64,000 nt of DNA, from positions 124,001-188,000 of the forward strand of contig NZ_JALIGC010000035.1 of NCBI RefSeq assembly GCF_024764775.1, in the 5' to 3' direction. Positions 43,145 through 52,142 of the stretch are shown here, one piece after another. The position numbers and the translations under genes were made by a program. This DNA is from Scandinavium manionii (GTDB lineage Bacteria > Pseudomonadota > Gammaproteobacteria > Enterobacterales > Enterobacteriaceae). Under the pieces are notes generated by a model. That model worked only from the letters and a program-made list of their open reading frames with translations. It was not told where the DNA came from and searched no databases. Each line of letters opens with the position of its first letter. Position 1 is the first letter of the stretch.

Positions 43145-43357
43145 TTAGAGATTACCACTCATAGTCATATCTACAAAGTGTTTCCACAAAAACAAAAAAA
43201 TAGTGTAGCACTGAATTGAACGGTCCACCCTTGATTCCCATGCGAAGGTATTAGTATATTGATCATTAAGGTATCTATCAGTGACTAAGTCCAAAAAATC
43301 TCGATAACTGTTCTTAATATTCGATGAAATATACATATAAACGGAGGGGGTATACAA
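43145..43357 (-). CDS. Small hypothetical ORF upstream of the EamA gene
   Basis: A 70-codon open frame, 12 bases before the EamA start and in the same direction. The sequence (SYRDFLDLVTDRYLNDQYTN; CYTIFLFLWKHFVDM) shows no motif I recognise. The AT-rich base use is like that of the EamA gene. It could be a leader ORF, a fragment of a lost gene or chance. Confidence 0.25.
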   Translation of the reverse strand: MYTPSVYMYISSNIKNSYRDFLDLVTDRYLNDQYTNTFAWESRVDRSIQCYTIFLFLWKHFVDMTMSGNL

Positions 43358-43666
43358 AGTTTGAAGATAGTAAGTCGACTGCTACCTGAAGTACGTTCAG
43401 TGCTGAAGTTGGGGTCCGCCTGGAAAACGGAAATTTTCCCACGTTAAACCTATTTTTTTAGCCGCCAGAAGTTAACAGGCTGCTTCGAGCTGTGAGTTCA
43501 ACAGATCGATGCAACGCTATCCTTAATCAAAGGGGACATCTCTGGAAAACAGGATGCCCACTATGAGCGAAAAATGAAAGCTGTGACGTCTCATAAATCG
43601 CCTCAACTTTCAACCTGAACTAACCCACGATACTAAAGACCGAAGATCTTTCATTATCTGTCCGCA
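43358..43666. other. Intergenic region without supported gene
   Basis: 309 bases between the small ORF and the glycosyltransferase gene. No terminator with a clear T-run, no tRNA and no insertion-sequence end could be recognised. It is likely a junction of the accessory segment. Confidence 0.4.
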
Positions 43667-44869
43667 TTAGAACTTCCTGTTCCGGAAGCTGGAATACATC
43701 ATCAGATAGCGTTTCAGATTGCGTAGCGTCATCAGTTTCATCAGCGTTTGCGGGCGCATCTTTTTATTGCGGATGTAGTACAGGGTGAAAAGCTGATATT
43801 TTTTACTCGATACGTCTAATTTGGCTTTGTGCTTACGGTAAAAATCCAGGTAACCCGCAAACTTTCGTCCTGAACAAGTGATGCGGACCTCTCCGTGATT
43901 GACATAAAGCACCTGAGTGATCGCATCCAGCTTGAAAGGATCGCCGAAGGTTTCTGCCAGCCGGTAAAAGGCATCGTAATCCTGTGCGGCCGTTAGGCGC
44001 TCATCGAACAGAACCTGCTGCATCCTACTGGTTAAGGTCAGCATCTGGTTGCCGATAATATTCCGCTTATCAAACAGACTCTTTTTATAGGCCGGTTTCG
44101 GATACACCTGCAACTCATCAGGATGGTGGTATCCGATACTGTCGCAGAGGTAATCATTGGCGTATAAAAAGCCGTGCTGCTGAAGTTTATACTGGCAGGC
44201 AAGAAAAGAGGACAGGCGTGTCGGCAACCATTCATCATCATCATCCAGACCTGTTATCAGATAGCCCCGGGCCATTCGTATTGCCTGATTCCGTACAGCA
44301 CAGGCCCCGGAATTAAATTCATTGCGGACATAGGTAATGCGCTGGTCATTCAGATCGGCAATATACGTCTGGAGTTGCTCAAATGACGATGAAAAATCGT
44401 CGATTATAATGAGTTCCCAGTGTTCATAGTCCTGCTTCAACACCGATTGTATGGCCCTGATCGTCAGCGTTTCCCGATTCCAGGTGGGCATATAGACGGA
44501 GATGAGCGGCTGGGATGACAGTGTGTCACTGTCAATATTCTCCAGTTCCGTCAGCGCCCCGGTAAACCGGGTTTCTCGAACATCACTCCCGGAAAAATTC
44601 ACGCCGGTACAATCTGCGTGACTGAAAATCGCACCTTCAGTTTTACAGTGGCTGAAATTCGCCCCTGTCAGTGAAGCATAAGAGAAATCAGCCCCCCGAA
44701 GATCGCTGAACGAAAGATCACATCCCGATAAATTAATATTGCGCAAGTTAAGCCTCCGGAGATCCATAAACCGCAGGTCAGCACCTGCCATATCCGACTG
44801 ATGATGAGAGTTTTTAATAGGATTATGATATTTCAGCAGTTTTCTTTGAATTCTTTTTTTGCTGTTCAT
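43667..44869 (-). CDS. Pentapeptide-repeat/GT2 glycosyltransferase fusion
   Basis: 400 residues. Residues about 27-105 are A(D/N)LXX-type pentapeptide repeats (ADLRFMDLRRLNL, GCDLSFSDLRGADFSYASLT, GANFSHCKTEGAIFSHADCT), predicting a short right-handed beta-helix. From 121 a family 2 glycosyltransferase begins (PLISVYMPTWNRETLTIRAI, ELIIIDDFSSS), with the nucleotide-sugar/metal motif in TGLDDDDEWLPTRL (207-220). The C-terminus is basic (SKKYQLF, RNKKMRPQTLMKLMTLRNLK), as in enzymes that touch membranes. No glycan-locus genes lie beside it. It is likely monocistronic. Donor and acceptor are unknown. Confidence 0.85.
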   Translation of the reverse strand: MNSKKRIQRKLLKYHNPIKNSHHQSDMAGADLRFMDLRRLNLRNINLSGCDLSFSDLRGADFSYASLTGANFSHCKTEGAIFSHADCTGVNFSGSDVRETRFTGALTELENIDSDTLSSQPLISVYMPTWNRETLTIRAIQSVLKQDYEHWELIIIDDFSSSFEQLQTYIADLNDQRITYVRNEFNSGACAVRNQAIRMARGYLITGLDDDDEWLPTRLSSFLACQYKLQQHGFLYANDYLCDSIGYHHPDELQVYPKPAYKKSLFDKRNIIGNQMLTLTSRMQQVLFDERLTAAQDYDAFYRLAETFGDPFKLDAITQVLYVNHGEVRITCSGRKFAGYLDFYRKHKAKLDVSSKKYQLFTLYYIRNKKMRPQTLMKLMTLRNLKRYLMMYSSFRNRKF

Positions 44870-45099
44870 GTTCAGCTTACAGTGAGTACCGATAAAAAAT
44901 CAGGATCGCAGTTAATCACTCTCCTTACCTTCCTGCAATCAGACCCAGACATTTTCAGAAATATGCTCAAAGACAAACTGACACTCATTAACATTCATTC
45001 ATATATTGCCGCATGCGGAGCAAGGCTGCTCTCCCTTTCATAGATAGATTTTTTGAGGCGGAACTGGAAATTATCAAACTCATGGCTTCGACGCAGGTA

Positions 45100-46074
45100 T
45101 TAAAGCGCAGACTCGCATAGCTGGCTCAGCCTTAGCCGTTCGAGTAGCGCAGGGTTGAGTGGCAGACAGAGGCAATCTTCCCCCAGCGCTAGCTCGCTTT
45201 CGATGACATTTTGGCGGGAGATAAAGCGCTTGCGGTACTCGGTTGGCGTCAACCCACAATACTTATTGAAGGCGGCAATCAGGTATTTATGTTCCTGAAA
45301 GCCGCAGTTGTGGCTTATCTCGGTTATCGACGTTCGGGTATCGCGCAGCAGAGTACGGGCTTTGTTGAGTCGTACCAGCGTCAGGTACTCTTTGAAATTA
45401 TGCCGGCTCACCTTCTTAAACATGCGTGAAAACCACGAGTAGCTCACCCCACAATGGTGGGCGACATCGCTCAACGTCAGCGGCTGGTCAAAGTGCTGAT
45501 TAATAAACTCGATCCCCTCTTTGATCATTGCTTCTTCACGCAGCGAGCTTTCTTCCCGTTGCGTCGGCTCTCCCGCCGCCACCAGCGCATCCAGCAACAG
45601 GTAAGTTGCTGCAATACGCTGAAACGGCGCACGGTTATCGACAAGCTGGTCAAGCAGTGCCGCCAGCCGCCGCTGCACCTGTCGGTCAGCCTCGGTGGCA
45701 ACCCCCGCCTGAGTACGCCATTTCAGCGACGGTGCCGAGTGCAGCTCGTCAAAAAGCCCCGGGGAAAACTGGACAGTCACCAGTTCGCTACCCGCCTCTT
45801 CTGCACACAGGGAATGCACCTCTTGCGCATTGATATAGAGCATCTCTCCCTGCGAAAGCACCACACGCTGCTGGCCAACGGCGAGTGAAAACCGTCCCGC
45901 CAGCACCGTGATAAGCTCCGGAGCCGGATGCCAGTGAGGTTCGCAATAACGCACCTCAGCGGCAAACACGTTCAGTTTCTCCGCGTCAAAAGCAATCAGC
46001 TCGTAGCCGCTATTGACCGTTTGTCGCCCGGTTTGTGCCGTCGGGCCCGGATGAGTCACTGAAAAAGGAAACAT
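45100..46074 (-). CDS. AraC-family regulator with N-terminal cupin
   Basis: 324 residues. The N-terminal cupin (about 35-110; EVRYCEPHWHPAPELITVLA, MLYINAQEVHSL) senses a small ligand; two AraC HTHs are at about 195-290 (TLSDVAHHCGVSYSWFSRMF and TSITEISHNCGFQEHKYLIA, then FNKYCGLTPTEYRKRF). It is last in the MFS-GH3-AraC operon, 23 bases after the GH3 stop, so it probably activates this operon in response to a beta-glucoside or its product. A direct repeat suited to AraC binding lies before the first gene. Confidence 0.9.
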   Translation of the reverse strand: MFPFSVTHPGPTAQTGRQTVNSGYELIAFDAEKLNVFAAEVRYCEPHWHPAPELITVLAGRFSLAVGQQRVVLSQGEMLYINAQEVHSLCAEEAGSELVTVQFSPGLFDELHSAPSLKWRTQAGVATEADRQVQRRLAALLDQLVDNRAPFQRIAATYLLLDALVAAGEPTQREESSLREEAMIKEGIEFINQHFDQPLTLSDVAHHCGVSYSWFSRMFKKVSRHNFKEYLTLVRLNKARTLLRDTRTSITEISHNCGFQEHKYLIAAFNKYCGLTPTEYRKRFISRQNVIESELALGEDCLCLPLNPALLERLRLSQLCESAL

Positions 46075-46097
46075 GCAATATCTCTTATCGTTAACGG

Positions 46098-48449
46098 TTA
46101 TTCTCGCCCGACCAGCACGGCATTTAGCTCGTCACGCTCAATGTCCAGCGCCAGGAACTCCGTCAGGGCAATGAGCAGTCCACAGAACAGATCTGGTGCC
46201 AGGCGGATCAGCTTTTCACGCACCTGGTCTGGCGACAGTTGGCTTTTCCCGGCAATAAGCGCCACTACCCGTGCAAAGGCTTCCGGTTGCTGAATTAACT
46301 GCTGCAGGGAATTATCATCGCGCAGAGGTACATGGCGTGACGGGCAGTCCACTTCGACTTCGGCATACAGCGATAAATCACGAGAGGAACGGCCCACGTG
46401 AATCTGCCATGTCCCCGGCGTGATGACCCAATCGGCCAGTCCCGGATGGTAACTGGCCAGCTCGGCTATCGGTAATTGCAGACTCACCCGACGAGTTTCA
46501 CCGGCGGCTAAGGCCACTTTACTAAAGCCCTTAAGCGCTATCACTTCGCGGATAAGTTCACCGTCCGGTGCGCTAACGTAGAGCTGGGCTATCTCTTTGC
46601 CATCACGCTGGCCGACATTCGTGAGATCAAATGAAAGCGTGAGCGTGTCGGCTTCCCCCACCTGCGGGGCCGACAGATCCAGATTCGCGTAGGTAAATTG
46701 CGTATAGCTTAAGCCAAAACCAAACGGGAAGCGCGGGGTCAGGCAGCGCTTATCATAATAGCGATAGCCGACGAACAGCCCTTCTGCATAATGATGACGT
46801 AAATTTTCACCCGGATAGTTCAGCCAGGCTGGCGTCTCTTCCAACGTATTCGGTACCGTCACCGTCAGTTTGCCGCAAGGGTTGCGTTTGCCGAACAGAA
46901 TTTCTGCTACTGCACGTCCCATTCCTTGTCCGGCAAAGAAGGTCTCCAGCAGCGCTTTACACTGACTGAGCCACGGCATTACCACCGCATCGCTGTTTGC
47001 CAGTACCACCACCACATTCGACTGAACCTGTGACACTTCACAGATCAGGCGCTCATGCCCCGCCAGAATATTCAGATCATGACGATCGCCGTTTTCACCG
47101 TCTTCACCTACGGCGGTACTGACAAAGATCACCGCCACATCAGCATCTTGTGCCACCCTTCTGGCCTGCTCCAGGGCAGCTTCATCATCGTTGAGATCGT
47201 CTGGTGCGCCAACTGCCCAGGTAACGTTAAAGTCATCGCCTGCGAGGTCAAAAATTTCATCCAGCGGGCGGTCAAGTAGATACGGTACCGTGGTCGCGCA
47301 GCCGGACCCTTGAATCACTGGCTCCAGCGCCGGTTTACCGAGTACGGCTATACGGCGCGTTTTTTCCGGGCGCAACGGCAAAATATCATCGTCATTTTTC
47401 AGCAGTACAATCGATTCTGCTGCCAGGTGCTGCGAAAGCACATGATGCGCGGGGAAATCGGCCCGTGCGTCCGGACGACGGTTGCGCTGCACTTTATCCA
47501 GCAGCACCAGCATGCGATGGCAGGCACGATCAACAACGGCCATCGGGACTTCTCCTGCGTCGATCGCTGTCAACAGTGTCTGTTTATCGCGGCGGGTTTC
47601 TGGCATTGCCAAATCATTCCCTGCCAGCAAGGACGCCGGACGGTCTTTAATACCATACCAGTCAGACATGACCAGTCCGTCATAGCCCCATTCATCACGC
47701 AGTACCTGCGTTAACAGGAACGGATCCTGAGACGTTTGCACGCCGTTTAAGCGGTTATAGGAAGACATCACCGTCCACGGCTGCGATTTGGCAATCGCCC
47801 GCTGAAAGCCCGCCAGGTATATTTCGCGTAACGCACGTTCCTCGATAACCGAGTCCATCTCCGTGCGTCGGTACTCTGAATTGTTGGCGGCGAAGTGCTT
47901 CAGGCTGGCGCCCACGCCTTCGTCCTGTAAGCCATTAATCAGTGCGGCGGCAATATCCCCGCTCACCACCGGGTCCTCAGCGTAATATTCGTATCCGCGC
48001 CCGGCAAGCGGCGTGCGGCGAATATTGATCCCTGGCCCGAGCAGGATGCCTACGCCCATGTGCTGGCATTCGCGTCCCAGCGCCTGACCCATCTGATAAA
48101 CCAAATCCACATCCCAACTGCACGCCAGGCTTGAACCATTCGGAAAGCAGGTGGCCGGTAGCGAGGCGCTAAAAAGGGCTTCACTGCCCCCTTTCGCCGC
48201 CGGTTCTTCAGCACTGGCCTGGTCGGCGGTCTGGGTGATCACTGAAATGAAATCATCCATGCTCCATTTCTCGCTGCCATCGATTTGCGCACTGCTGTAG
48301 CGCACGCCATAGGTGCCGTCGGTCATAACAATATCGTCGATATCGTGCTGCGGCAGGCTGGCAGTACGCCATAGGCCGCTCCCGGTCAGTAGAGCGACTT
48401 TCTCTTCTGTAGTCATTGCGGCGATAAGGCGGTTAAAATCACGATTCAT
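46098..48449 (-). CDS. Glycoside hydrolase family 3 beta-glucosidase/xylosidase
   Basis: 783 residues. The GH3 N-terminal domain includes VMTDGTYGVRYSS, GPGINIRRTPLAGRGYEYYAEDP, GVGASLKHFAANNSEYRRTE and the nucleophile Asp in GLVMSDWYGIKD (near 261). The GH3 C-terminal domain (AAESIVLLKNDDDILPL, DVAVIFVSTAVGEDGENGDR) and a fibronectin-III-like domain (GKEIAQLYVSAPDGE) follow, and then about 100 extra C-terminal residues that may form an added helical segment. No signal peptide, so it is cytosolic, splitting imported glycosides. It lies 18 bases after the symporter gene. Confidence 0.95.
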   Translation of the reverse strand: MNRDFNRLIAAMTTEEKVALLTGSGLWRTASLPQHDIDDIVMTDGTYGVRYSSAQIDGSEKWSMDDFISVITQTADQASAEEPAAKGGSEALFSASLPATCFPNGSSLACSWDVDLVYQMGQALGRECQHMGVGILLGPGINIRRTPLAGRGYEYYAEDPVVSGDIAAALINGLQDEGVGASLKHFAANNSEYRRTEMDSVIEERALREIYLAGFQRAIAKSQPWTVMSSYNRLNGVQTSQDPFLLTQVLRDEWGYDGLVMSDWYGIKDRPASLLAGNDLAMPETRRDKQTLLTAIDAGEVPMAVVDRACHRMLVLLDKVQRNRRPDARADFPAHHVLSQHLAAESIVLLKNDDDILPLRPEKTRRIAVLGKPALEPVIQGSGCATTVPYLLDRPLDEIFDLAGDDFNVTWAVGAPDDLNDDEAALEQARRVAQDADVAVIFVSTAVGEDGENGDRHDLNILAGHERLICEVSQVQSNVVVVLANSDAVVMPWLSQCKALLETFFAGQGMGRAVAEILFGKRNPCGKLTVTVPNTLEETPAWLNYPGENLRHHYAEGLFVGYRYYDKRCLTPRFPFGFGLSYTQFTYANLDLSAPQVGEADTLTLSFDLTNVGQRDGKEIAQLYVSAPDGELIREVIALKGFSKVALAAGETRRVSLQLPIAELASYHPGLADWVITPGTWQIHVGRSSRDLSLYAEVEVDCPSRHVPLRDDNSLQQLIQQPEAFARVVALIAGKSQLSPDQVREKLIRLAPDLFCGLLIALTEFLALDIERDELNAVLVGRE

Positions 48450-48467
48450 TTCTCTGACTCCATGAGG

Positions 48468-49829
48468 TTAAAGCGCGTTTTGTTTACGCAGGCTGATTTT
48501 TTGCACAATATCGCGATAGGTTTTTTCATCCAGCGAATAGGCAGCGATAAAGATAGCGCTGATAGCAAACATCGCGCCGGGGAACAGCGTCATCAAAATA
48601 TTGATACCATTCAGGGCACTGGCGCTGATATTCCCGGCCTCATAGTGATAATAATCCAGCATCCATCCGGCGCAACCGCCACCAATCGCCATCGCAATCT
48701 TGGTGATAAAATTAAAGAAACCGTAAATAGCGCCTTCGGTACGCACGCCGTGATGCCATTCCGCATATTCTACAGTGTCGGCAATCATCGACCACATCGC
48801 AACAAACCCCATCCCTAACGTAATACTAAACAGGCTTACGCCACTCATTATCAGCCATATATTATGGGCAGCAACAAAATACTGCATTAATACACCAAGG
48901 GCGCCTATCAACAGTGCCACTTGCACCATTTTCTTTTTGCCCATTATTGCAATGATTTTTTCTGATATCACAGTCCCTAAAATATAAGCCGCTGACTGAA
49001 TCATAAAGAATGTGGCGGTAAAACCTTCGTTGCCGATAATGTATTTAATAAAGTAGATAGCAATAGCCATCCATACGGTATAGGCAATATAGAAAAAGAC
49101 GGTAAACAGCGACAGGTTGATGAGTGGCGTATTGCCGACGACGGCGCGAAACATTTCGCGCAGGGTGGGAGCTGGCGTCTCTTCTTCTTCACCGACGCGT
49201 TCTTTGGTCATGCCAAAGCAGGCAAGGAACAGGAAGGTGGCCAGCAGTGCAAAACAGGATACCGCAAAGACATAGCCTAACTGTTTGTCATCAAAGGGGG
49301 AGATCAGTAAATCGGCAGTGGTTGATACAATAAGGTAGCCAATAATAGCCAGCACAAACCGGTACACTGACAAAGACGATCGTGATGCTTCATGTTGCGT
49401 CAGTCGATTGGTCAGCGCCGAGTATGGCGTGTTCACCGCAGTGTAAGCCAGGCAGTAAATTGTATACGAGATCAGGGCAAAAAAGAATTTCGCTTGACCG
49501 CCAAACGGTACAAAGCAAAGCACGGTCAAGAACCCGAGCGGAATGGCGCCATATAACAACCAGGGGCGCAGCTTTCCATAGCGGCTGTGCATTTTATCAA
49601 TCGCAAAGCCAATCAGAATATTGAAGATGGCATCAATAACGCGGGCAATAACAAAAATCAAACTGGCCTGTGTGGCACTAAGCCCGTAGATATTGGTATA
49701 GAAAAACAAGAGAAAGAGAGAGACAAAACCAAATGACAAATTAGAGGCAAAGTCACCGAAACCATAACCTATTTTTTCTTTAATGCCGATAACGACATAG
49801 CTTGTGGAGAGTTTGTTTTCTGTTTCCAT
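48468..49829 (-). CDS. Glycoside:cation symporter (GPH family, MelB/XynB/YicJ-like)
   Basis: 453 residues with about 12 hydrophobic helices. IGYGFGDFASNLSFGFVSLF, IFVIARVIDAIFNILIGFAI, HSRYGKLRPWLLYGAIPLGF and TPYSALTNRLTQHEASRSSL are GPH hallmarks. It should import a beta-glycoside or xyloside with Na+ or H+ for the cytosolic GH3 enzyme. It is first in the operon with GH3 and AraC genes. CRP and AraC-type sites lie within 130 bases upstream. Confidence 0.93.
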   Translation of the reverse strand: METENKLSTSYVVIGIKEKIGYGFGDFASNLSFGFVSLFLLFFYTNIYGLSATQASLIFVIARVIDAIFNILIGFAIDKMHSRYGKLRPWLLYGAIPLGFLTVLCFVPFGGQAKFFFALISYTIYCLAYTAVNTPYSALTNRLTQHEASRSSLSVYRFVLAIIGYLIVSTTADLLISPFDDKQLGYVFAVSCFALLATFLFLACFGMTKERVGEEEETPAPTLREMFRAVVGNTPLINLSLFTVFFYIAYTVWMAIAIYFIKYIIGNEGFTATFFMIQSAAYILGTVISEKIIAIMGKKKMVQVALLIGALGVLMQYFVAAHNIWLIMSGVSLFSITLGMGFVAMWSMIADTVEYAEWHHGVRTEGAIYGFFNFITKIAMAIGGGCAGWMLDYYHYEAGNISASALNGINILMTLFPGAMFAISAIFIAAYSLDEKTYRDIVQKISLRKQNAL

Positions 49830-49851
49830 TTTGAACTGCCCATTTTTGTAA

Positions 49852-49876
49852 TATGCCCGGGCAGTATATGCCAGGG
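49852..49876. promoter_or_regulatory. Direct repeat, candidate AraC-type activator site
   Basis: TATGCCCGGG (49852-49861) and TATGCCAGGG (49867-49876) are spaced 15 bases apart, about 25-50 bases from the symporter start codon. Direct repeats at such spacing are typical of AraC-family half-sites. Confidence 0.45.
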
Positions 49877-49938
49877 GTTATTTAATCACTTTGCGTTCTT
49901 TGTCCGGGGGATTCCTGTTTTTTGTCTTTATAGAGAAG

Positions 49939-49954
49939 TGTGAACGAAATCACA
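49939..49954. promoter_or_regulatory. CRP-binding site between divergent sugar operons
   Basis: TGTGA-N6-TCACA matches the CRP core at all ten positions. It lies 110 bases from the symporter start and 275 bases from the ABC binding-protein start, so it most directly serves the symporter-GH3 operon and may serve both. The rest of 49830-50229 holds no gene. Confidence 0.8.
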
Positions 49955-50229
49955 GGGCTTCGCAGGCAGGGACATCCTGGAACCACATGCGCTTATGCCT
50001 GCTCTCCTCCCTGCCTATCTGCTCTCAGTCACAAAATCCACATCGCTTTTCTGCCCTTTCTTGACAACCTGAATCAGGAGTGTCAATTCTTGCTTCACCG
50101 ATTGAGCAAATGTAGCAGCAATGATAATGAAAAGCTGTATTTTGGTTTCCTGATGTTTAAGCAAAACCGCTGCCTCAGTGAATTAATGGTGAGGCGGTCA
50201 TCTTATTCGAGTCAGTGAGGAGCAGAACT

Positions 50230-51276
50230 ATGCGTTACCCTACAGTATTCAAAGCATCGCTTATTGCGGCAATAGGTTTTAGCGGCATGGCACAGGCGCA
50301 GGAAGCCGCTACTGTTGCTTTTCTGATGCCCGATCAGGCATCCACCCGTTATGAGCAACATGATTTTCCCGGCTTTAAAACGGAGCTGACCAGGCTCTGC
50401 CAGCAGTGCAAGGTTATCTACCAGAACGCCAATGCCAGCGCCTCTTTGCAACAGCAGCAGTTCAACTCCGCCATTGCCCAGGGCGCGAAAGTGATTGTCC
50501 TGGATCCGGTTGACTCCTCTGCCGCTGCCGGTCTGGTGGAAATAGCCCACTCCCAGGGCGTGAAAGTGGTGGCTTACGACCGCCCTATCCCCGGCAAGCC
50601 GGCCGATTTTTATATCTCCTTTGATAACGAAGGCATCGGCTACGCGATATCCGCCTCGTTGGTTGAACAACTGAAGGCGACAAACGTGCCCGCTGGCGCC
50701 GGTGTGCTGCAGATTAACGGCTCGCCGACCGATGCCGCTGCGGGTCTGATTCGCGACGGTATCCACCGCGGGCTGAAGGACACCGGTTACAAAACGTTAG
50801 CTGAGTTCGACACGCCGGAATGGGCTCCGCCAAAGGCGCAAGAGTGGGCTGCCGGTCAGATAACCCGCTTCGGCGATAAAATTAAGGGTGTGGTCGCGGC
50901 GAACGACGGGACCGGTGGTGGGGCTATTGCCGCCTTTAAATCCGGCGGTGTACAGCCCATTCCTCCGGTAACCGGCAACGATGCGACAATCGCCGCATTG
51001 CAGTTGATTATCGCCGGTGATCAGTACAACACCATCTCCAAACCGTCGGAAATCGTTGCTGCCGCTGCCGCGAATGTTGCTGTGCAGCTGATCAATGGTC
51101 AGAAGCCTAAGGCCACCTCAACCCTCTACAACACACCGTCACAGCTCTTTGTTCCGGCGGTGATCACCGCCAAAAATATCAAAGCGGAAATCTTTGATAA
51201 GAAAATCCAGACCCCGCAACAGGTCTGTACCGGAGAGTACCAGCAGGCCTGCCAGAAATTAGGGATCCTCAACTAA
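50230..51276 (+). CDS. Sugar ABC importer periplasmic binding protein, XylF-like
   Basis: 348 residues. Signal peptide MRYPTVFKASLIAAIGFSGM (cleavage near AQA-QEA) then Peripla_BP_4 domain: VAFLMPDQASTRYEQHDFPG, AIAQGAKVIVLDPVDSSAAA, VVAYDRPIPG, VVAANDGTGGGAIAAFKSGG. It resembles D-xylose-binding XylF. Its start at 50230 has GAGGAG upstream. The extra cysteines (LCQQCK; QVCTGEYQQACQ) could form disulfides in the periplasm. It is first in a three-gene importer operon. Confidence 0.92.
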   Translation: MRYPTVFKASLIAAIGFSGMAQAQEAATVAFLMPDQASTRYEQHDFPGFKTELTRLCQQCKVIYQNANASASLQQQQFNSAIAQGAKVIVLDPVDSSAAAGLVEIAHSQGVKVVAYDRPIPGKPADFYISFDNEGIGYAISASLVEQLKATNVPAGAGVLQINGSPTDAAAGLIRDGIHRGLKDTGYKTLAEFDTPEWAPPKAQEWAAGQITRFGDKIKGVVAANDGTGGGAIAAFKSGGVQPIPPVTGNDATIAALQLIIAGDQYNTISKPSEIVAAAAANVAVQLINGQKPKATSTLYNTPSQLFVPAVITAKNIKAEIFDKKIQTPQQVCTGEYQQACQKLGILN

Positions 51277-51326
51277 GTCGCAGCAGGTGCGTTCGCAGAC
51301 GCACCGACGATAAGAAGGTTTTTACT

Positions 51327-52139
51327 ATGTTAATCGACAATGGCCTCGCCCCGCGCACGGATAGCCCGCTTCTTCAGTTAAGGAAAATCTCTAAAAACTT
51401 TGGCGCCGTTTCCGCCCTGACGGATATTGATCTCGACGTTTATGCGGGTGAAGTCGTGGCACTGGTTGGCGATAACGGCGCAGGTAAATCGACGCTGGTT
51501 AAAGTGCTGGCGGGCGTTCATCAACCTACTTCCGGCACTATTGAATTTGAAGGTAAGGAAATCACCCTCGATAGCCCGGGCAAGGCGCTGGAGCATGGAA
51601 TTTCCACTGTTTTTCAGGATCTGGCGTTGTGCGAAAACCTCGACGTGGTGGCGAATCTGTTTCTGGGGCATGAGCTGTCGGCCTGGCAGCTCGACGAAGT
51701 GAGCATGGAGGTGCAGGCATGGACGCTGCTCAACGAGCTGGCTGCCCGCATTCCTTCCGTGCGCGAACCGGTCGCCTCCCTTTCTGGCGGACAGCGGCAA
51801 ACGGTTGCCATCGCGCGCTCGCTGCTGCTCCATCCAAAAATCATTATGCTCGATGAGCCCACGGCCGCCCTCGGCGTGGCGCAGACTGCAGAAGTGCTGA
51901 ACCTGATTGAGCGGGTACGCGAGCGCGGGCTGGGCGTGATTATCATCAGCCACAATATGGAAGACGTGCGAGCCGTTGCCGACCGAATCGTTGTTCTGCG
52001 GCTGGGCCGCAATCAAGGCATCTTCACACCGGAAGCTACCAACCAGGATCTGGTCGCTGCCATTACCGGGGCGACGGAGAACGCCGTGTCGCGCCGGGTC
52101 GAAAGAAAAACGCATGAACATACGACGGGAGTGAGCTGA
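51327..52139 (+). CDS. Sugar ABC importer ATP-binding protein (single-domain, FrcA-like)
   Basis: 270 residues with one ATPase domain, unlike the double-domain XylG/RbsA. Walker A GDNGAGKST, signature LSGGQRQTVAIARSL, Walker B IIMLDEPTAALGV and H-loop IIISHNMEDV are intact. FrcBCA-type fructose/ribose importers use such short ATPases, working as a homodimer. The permease gene follows after 3 bases. Confidence 0.93.
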   Translation: MLIDNGLAPRTDSPLLQLRKISKNFGAVSALTDIDLDVYAGEVVALVGDNGAGKSTLVKVLAGVHQPTSGTIEFEGKEITLDSPGKALEHGISTVFQDLALCENLDVVANLFLGHELSAWQLDEVSMEVQAWTLLNELAARIPSVREPVASLSGGQRQTVAIARSLLLHPKIIMLDEPTAALGVAQTAEVLNLIERVRERGLGVIIISHNMEDVRAVADRIVVLRLGRNQGIFTPEATNQDLVAAITGATENAVSRRVERKTHEHTTGVS

Positions 52140-52142
52140 GCC

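Noticed and set aside
43380..43666. Possible insertion-sequence remnant
   Set aside because: The segment near 43480-43520 faintly suggested a transposase end, but I could find no terminal inverted repeat, target duplication or convincing translated match.
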